The translations under genes and the position numbers were made by a program. A model generated the notes under the pieces. That model was not told where the DNA came from. It did no database searches and saw only the letters and a program-made list of their open reading frames with translations. This document shows, piece after piece, positions 5,677-8,581 of a stretch of DNA of 8,581 nt. Positions within the stretch are counted from its first letter, which is position 1, and every line of letters starts with the position of its first letter. Source of the DNA: JALSIF01 sp026981635 [NCBI: bacterium] (GTDB lineage: Bacteria > 4484-113 > JALSIF01); the NCBI GenBank assembly GCA_026981635.1, contig JALSIF010000304.1, positions 1 through 8,581 on the forward strand. The letters run 5' to 3'.

Positions 5677-8094
5677 TCAGTGGAGTTCGGCCACTGTCAC
5701 CCCGGCTCCCCCCTCCTCCAGGGTGGCGTTGCGGTAGCCCTTGACGGCGGGGTGGTGGCGGAGGTATTCGCGCACAAACTCCCTCAGCACCCCGCTGCCC
5801 ACCCCGTGCATGATGTGGACCACCTCCACCCCCTGCCGGATGCAGCGGTCCAGAAACTCGTCCAGCGCCCGGGCCGCCTCGTCGCGGGTCATCCCGTGGA
5901 GGTCCAGCCGGTCAAAGCTCCTACCCAGCTCCTCTGATGCCTTTGCGATGGAGCTGTCAAGCTCAGCTCCCCCTTTCTTGGATTCTTTAGCGGGCATCCC
6001 GTCGGCCGGCTCCAGCTCCTCCGGCCGAAGCCTTATGCGCAACCGGCCCAGCATCACCTCCACCCCCCGCTCGTCCACCGCCACCACCTCCCCGAAGAGG
6101 TCGCGCTCCCTCACCTTGATCCGCTCCCCGGGCTTGGGCCGCCAGCCCACTTCTTCCCCACCGGCGGGCGGGGCCTCCCCCTCCCCCGACCTGGCCAGCG
6201 GTGCGGCCAGCTTCTGGGTCAGCCTCCCCCGTTCCACCGCCAGGCGGCGGGAGAGGCGCTGGCGCTGGCGCTCCTCCTCCACCAGCTCCCGAAGCCTCCT
6301 CTCCAGCTCCTTTTGGGCAGAGACCAGGCTGCGCTCAAGCTGGCGAGAAAGCCTGCGCCGCTCTTCTTTAAGGCGCTCCCTCTCCCGCTCAAGCTCCTTC
6401 GCCCTTGCCCTGGCCTTGCGCTGCTCAATCTCCGCCTCCCGCCGGGTCCTGTCCAGCCTCACCCTGACCTTCTCAAGCTCTTCAATCACCTCGGCCAGCC
6501 GCCGCCCCTCCTTTCTCCATTCCTCCCGCGCCCGCCTGACGATCTCCTCTGGCAGGCCGAACTGGCGGGCGATCTCCAGGGCGTAGCTGGCCCCCGGGAT
6601 GCCGGTAAGCACCCGGAAGGTGGGGCGCAGCTTCTCCCGGTCAAACTCCATGGAGAGGTTAAGCACCCTGGGGTGGGAGACCCCCAGGGCCTTGAGGCTC
6701 TCGTAGTGGGTGGTGACAAAGAGCTTTACTCCCCGCTCTATGAGGTAGGTGATCACCGCCCGGGCCAGCGCCGCTCCCTCGCTTGGCTCGGTGCCGGTGC
6801 CGATCTCGTCCATCAGCACCAGGGGGACCTGGACAGTGGGGTCCCTTCGCCCCTCCATCCAGTCAAGGAGACGGGTGAGGAAGTCAAGGTGGGAGGTGAA
6901 GGCGGAGAGTCTGGTGGCGAGAGAGTGCTCTTCCAGGATATCGGCAAAGAGGGCGGCAAACCTGCCGAAGCGGGCCCCCCGGGCGGGCACCAGCGAGCCC
7001 ATCAGGCCAAGCAGGAAGAGGTTGCCGATAAGCTTTAACAGGACCGTCTTTCCCCCCGCATTGACACCGCTTATCACCACCCCCTCGTAGTGAGCGGGGA
7101 CCTCCACCGTCTCGGGGACGAACTCCTCAATCAGGGGAAGCACACCCCGGTCAATCTCCACCACCGGCTGGTCCAAGAAGTGGGCCCTCACCGCATGGGG
7201 GGCGCTTTCGGCAAAGTGGGCCCTGGCCTGGGCCACATCAAGCCCCACCAGCAGGGAGAGGTTCCCCTCCACCCCCGCGCGGTGCTGGTAGGCGAGCTGG
7301 GAGAGCTGGGCGAGGATGCGGGAGATCTCCTGGCGCTCCTCCGAGGTGAGCTCCACCCGCCGGTTGTTGTCGGCAAAGACCTCCTCCGGCTCAACCACCA
7401 TGAGGCTCCCCCCGCCCGCCACCTCCAGGATGCGGGCAGAAAGCCTCTCTGCCGCCGGCCGGGGGAGGCGCAGGGCGAAGCGGTCCGCCCTCACCACCAC
7501 CGATGCCTCCGGCACCTCCGCCGCCAGCCGCTCAAGCCTGGCCGCCACCCGCCGCTCAAGCCTTACCCGCTCCCGGCGGATCTCCAAAAGCCTTGCCGAG
7601 GCCCCGTCGCGCACCTCAAGCTCGGGGCTAAACACCCGCTGAAGCTCCCCGCGAAGCTCATCTAGGGGGTCAAGGCGGGCAAGCAGGCCGGAAAGCCGCC
7701 TGAGGCCAAGCCTTCCCACCTCCTCCCGAAAGCGCATCACCTGGGCGGTAAGCTCGCAAAGGTCCCTGAGCAGGCCAAACTCCTCCCGCTCAAGCACCTC
7801 CCCCGCCCCCAGCCGCTCCACCACCCGCCCCTGGCCGGCAAGCTTCTCCAGCGCCAGCTCCCGGTAGTCCGCCCGCTCCTGGCGCGCCCGGATGAGCTCC
7901 TCGGTAAGCTCGGCCAGCCGCTCCGCCCGCTCAAAGTCAAAGTCGGGAAGCCAGCTTTGGATATGCTCCTTTGCCTGCGGCGAGCGGGCCGAGGCCGCCA
8001 CCCGCTCAAGGATGCGGTCAAACTCAAGCTCCCTCATGACCTGCCTAAGAAGCTCCTCGGGCATGGGGGGAGCTGCTGTGGGATCAAGCTTCAT
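5677..8094 (-). CDS. mutS2: MutS2 endonuclease/ATPase with Smr domain
   Basis: The protein is 805 aa, slightly above the usual 780 or so. MutS2 is a MutS-like ATPase lacking the mismatch-recognition domain. It has been linked to suppression of recombination and, in Bacillus, to rescue of collided ribosomes. In order: an N-terminal core and lever (about 15-330) including SVVVRADRFALRLP and VEPEEVFADNN; Walker A GVNAGGKT at 343-350; an SAFTSHL signature at 397-403; Walker B VLMDEIGTGTEPSEGAALA at about 426-444; and TTHY at 461-464. A long Arg/Glu coiled coil spans about 515-630, then a KOW-like segment at about 655-695. The C-terminal Smr domain carries DLHG at 731-734 and HGVGSG at 763-768, both intact, so nuclease activity is plausible. 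The segment around 200-245 is more divergent than the P-loop. An in-frame stop 15 bp upstream fixes the ATG. It is divergent from the aminotransferase gene. Confidence 0.96.
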   Translation of the reverse strand: MKLDPTAAPPMPEELLRQVMRELEFDRILERVAASARSPQAKEHIQSWLPDFDFERAERLAELTEELIRARQERADYRELALEKLAGQGRVVERLGAGEVLEREEFGLLRDLCELTAQVMRFREEVGRLGLRRLSGLLARLDPLDELRGELQRVFSPELEVRDGASARLLEIRRERVRLERRVAARLERLAAEVPEASVVVRADRFALRLPRPAAERLSARILEVAGGGSLMVVEPEEVFADNNRRVELTSEERQEISRILAQLSQLAYQHRAGVEGNLSLLVGLDVAQARAHFAESAPHAVRAHFLDQPVVEIDRGVLPLIEEFVPETVEVPAHYEGVVISGVNAGGKTVLLKLIGNLFLLGLMGSLVPARGARFGRFAALFADILEEHSLATRLSAFTSHLDFLTRLLDWMEGRRDPTVQVPLVLMDEIGTGTEPSEGAALARAVITYLIERGVKLFVTTHYESLKALGVSHPRVLNLSMEFDREKLRPTFRVLTGIPGASYALEIARQFGLPEEIVRRAREEWRKEGRRLAEVIEELEKVRVRLDRTRREAEIEQRKARARAKELERERERLKEERRRLSRQLERSLVSAQKELERRLRELVEEERQRQRLSRRLAVERGRLTQKLAAPLARSGEGEAPPAGGEEVGWRPKPGERIKVRERDLFGEVVAVDERGVEVMLGRLRIRLRPEELEPADGMPAKESKKGGAELDSSIAKASEELGRSFDRLDLHGMTRDEAARALDEFLDRCIRQGVEVVHIMHGVGSGVLREFVREYLRHHPAVKGYRNATLEEGGAGVTVAELH

Positions 8095-8107
8095 CGCCGG
8101 CTCTGCC

Positions 8108-8113
8108 TATAAT
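8108..8113 (+). promoter_or_regulatory. -10 element (TATAAT) of the aminotransferase gene, leaderless type
   Basis: A perfect TATAAT lies in the 27-bp gap between divergent mutS2 and the aminotransferase gene. Eight bases (TTAGCGCC) separate it from the GTG at 8122. There is no room for a conventional Shine-Dalgarno leader and no -35 consensus is visible, since the upstream bases are the mutS2 5' end. Confidence 0.7.
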
Positions 8114-8116
8114 TTA
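8111..8116 (-). promoter_or_regulatory. Candidate -10 element (TAAATT) for mutS2
   Basis: On the minus strand the same AT-rich island reads TAAATTATAG. TAAATT keeps the important T-A...T positions and lies 16 nt before the mutS2 ATG, giving a 5' leader of about 10 nt. No Shine-Dalgarno is seen. This call is weaker than the three perfect TATAAT sites. Confidence 0.4.
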
Positions 8117-8121
8117 GCGCC

Positions 8122-8581
8122 GTGGCCACCTTCCCCGATACCTCCTACCTTCGCTGGGCACGCCAGTTCATTGACCCGGCAAGGATAAATCTTGCCGCCT
8201 CGGGCATCCCCAGAATGCCTCCCGGGCTGATTGAGTTTGACTGGAGCCGGGTGGACGCCGCCTCCTGGGCAGCGGAGATCGTGGCATCGCTTACTGAGGC
8301 GATAGCCCTTCGCTACCGGGTGGCGGAGAGCAAGGTGATGATCACCCACGGCACCAGCCACGCCAACTTCATCGCCGGCCTGGCCCTCCACGATCCGGAC
8401 CGCCGGGTGGCGGTGGAACACCCCCACTACCAGCCCCTGCTCGCCCTGGCCAGCTACCTGGACGGGGAGCCGATCCTCCTTCACCGCGACGAGCAGGCGG
8501 GCTGGTCCCTTCCCCCCGAGGAGGTGAAGGCCGCCCTGGAGGCGGGGGCGGACCTCATCATCCTCTCCTCCCCCCACAACC
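8122..8581 (+). CDS. Class I/II PLP-dependent aminotransferase, partial (C-terminus beyond window)
   Basis: The first 153 codons are present. This is a fold-type I PLP enzyme of the aspartate aminotransferase superfamily, cytoplasmic; the substrate cannot be told from this part. Seen: INLAASG at 22-28, the N-terminal arm typical of the family; the cofactor-phosphate loop HGTSHANFIAGLAL at 76-89; EHPHYQPL at 99-106, where the Tyr normally stacks near the PLP ring; and SSPHN at 149-153, the start of the family NPxNPTG-type motif whose Asn contacts the cofactor. The catalytic Lys and substrate Arg lie past the edge. The GTG at 8122 is chosen because it follows TATAAT by 8 nt and gives a full N-terminal arm. 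It is divergent from mutS2. Decarboxylase or lyase members of the same fold are possible but less likely. Confidence 0.85.
   Translation, partial: MATFPDTSYLRWARQFIDPARINLAASGIPRMPPGLIEFDWSRVDAASWAAEIVASLTEAIALRYRVAESKVMITHGTSHANFIAGLALHDPDRRVAVEHPHYQPLLALASYLDGEPILLHRDEQAGWSLPPEEVKAALEAGADLIILSSPHN

Noticed and set aside
6313-7038. Long plus-strand open frames antisense to mutS2 (also 5741-6586 and 7090-7665)
   Set aside because: They are low-complexity Pro/Leu/Ser/Arg-rich by-products of high GC opposite an intact mutS2, with no recognisable domain or start signal.
1-8581. tRNA, rRNA, CRISPR, transposon, riboswitch or attachment sites
   Set aside because: Coding density leaves about 150 bp of intergenic DNA, and no cloverleaf, direct-repeat array, terminal inverted repeats or known aptamer was seen.

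Overview
The window is a gene-dense, high-GC stretch (about two-thirds G+C by eye) of a bacterial chromosome. It holds eight protein-coding genes, two of them cut by the window edges. No RNA gene, insertion sequence, CRISPR array or phage gene was seen. Everything recognisable is housekeeping: tRNA modification, the clamp-loader subunit DnaX, the nucleoid protein YbaB, the MutS2 ATPase, membrane proteins of the RDD and SpoIIM families, and an aminotransferase. The organism cannot be named. MutS2 plus an MtaB-type methylthiotransferase argues against a typical actinobacterium. High GC, frequent GTG starts and leaderless-looking promoters would fit Deinococcota, Chloroflexota, Bipolaricaulota-like or other deep-branching high-GC lineages. 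This is inference only.

Layout. 1-987 (-): MtaB-like tRNA methylthiotransferase, 3' end missing. 1021-1758 (-): RDD membrane protein. 1778-2821 (+): SpoIIM-like membrane protein, divergent from the RDD gene with only 19 bp between start codons. 2814-4517 (+): dnaX, overlapping the SpoIIM-like gene by 8 bp. 4571-4903 (+): ybaB. 4900-5652 (-): unrecognised two-helix membrane protein, convergent with ybaB and overlapping it by 4 bp through a shared CTAG. 5677-8094 (-): mutS2. 8122-8581 (+): class I/II aminotransferase, 3' end missing, divergent from mutS2 with 27 bp between starts. Non-coding DNA totals only about 150 bp and no gap exceeds 53 bp.

How the genes fit together. SpoIIM-like, dnaX and ybaB look like one transcription unit. 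dnaX-ybaB is a classic pair, normally followed by recR, but here the next gene is on the opposite strand. RDD and SpoIIM-like proteins are often neighbours in other bacteria and probably act together in the membrane; here they are split by a very short bidirectional promoter. mutS2 and the unknown membrane gene probably form a second unit.

The most unusual signal is promoter architecture. Three perfect TATAAT hexamers occur, and each lies 7-9 nt upstream of a GTG start that fits the protein family. These genes are therefore probably transcribed as leaderless mRNAs. At 1765-1771 the -10 element is nearly palindromic and serves both strands. By contrast, dnaX, inside an operon, has a strong Shine-Dalgarno sequence.
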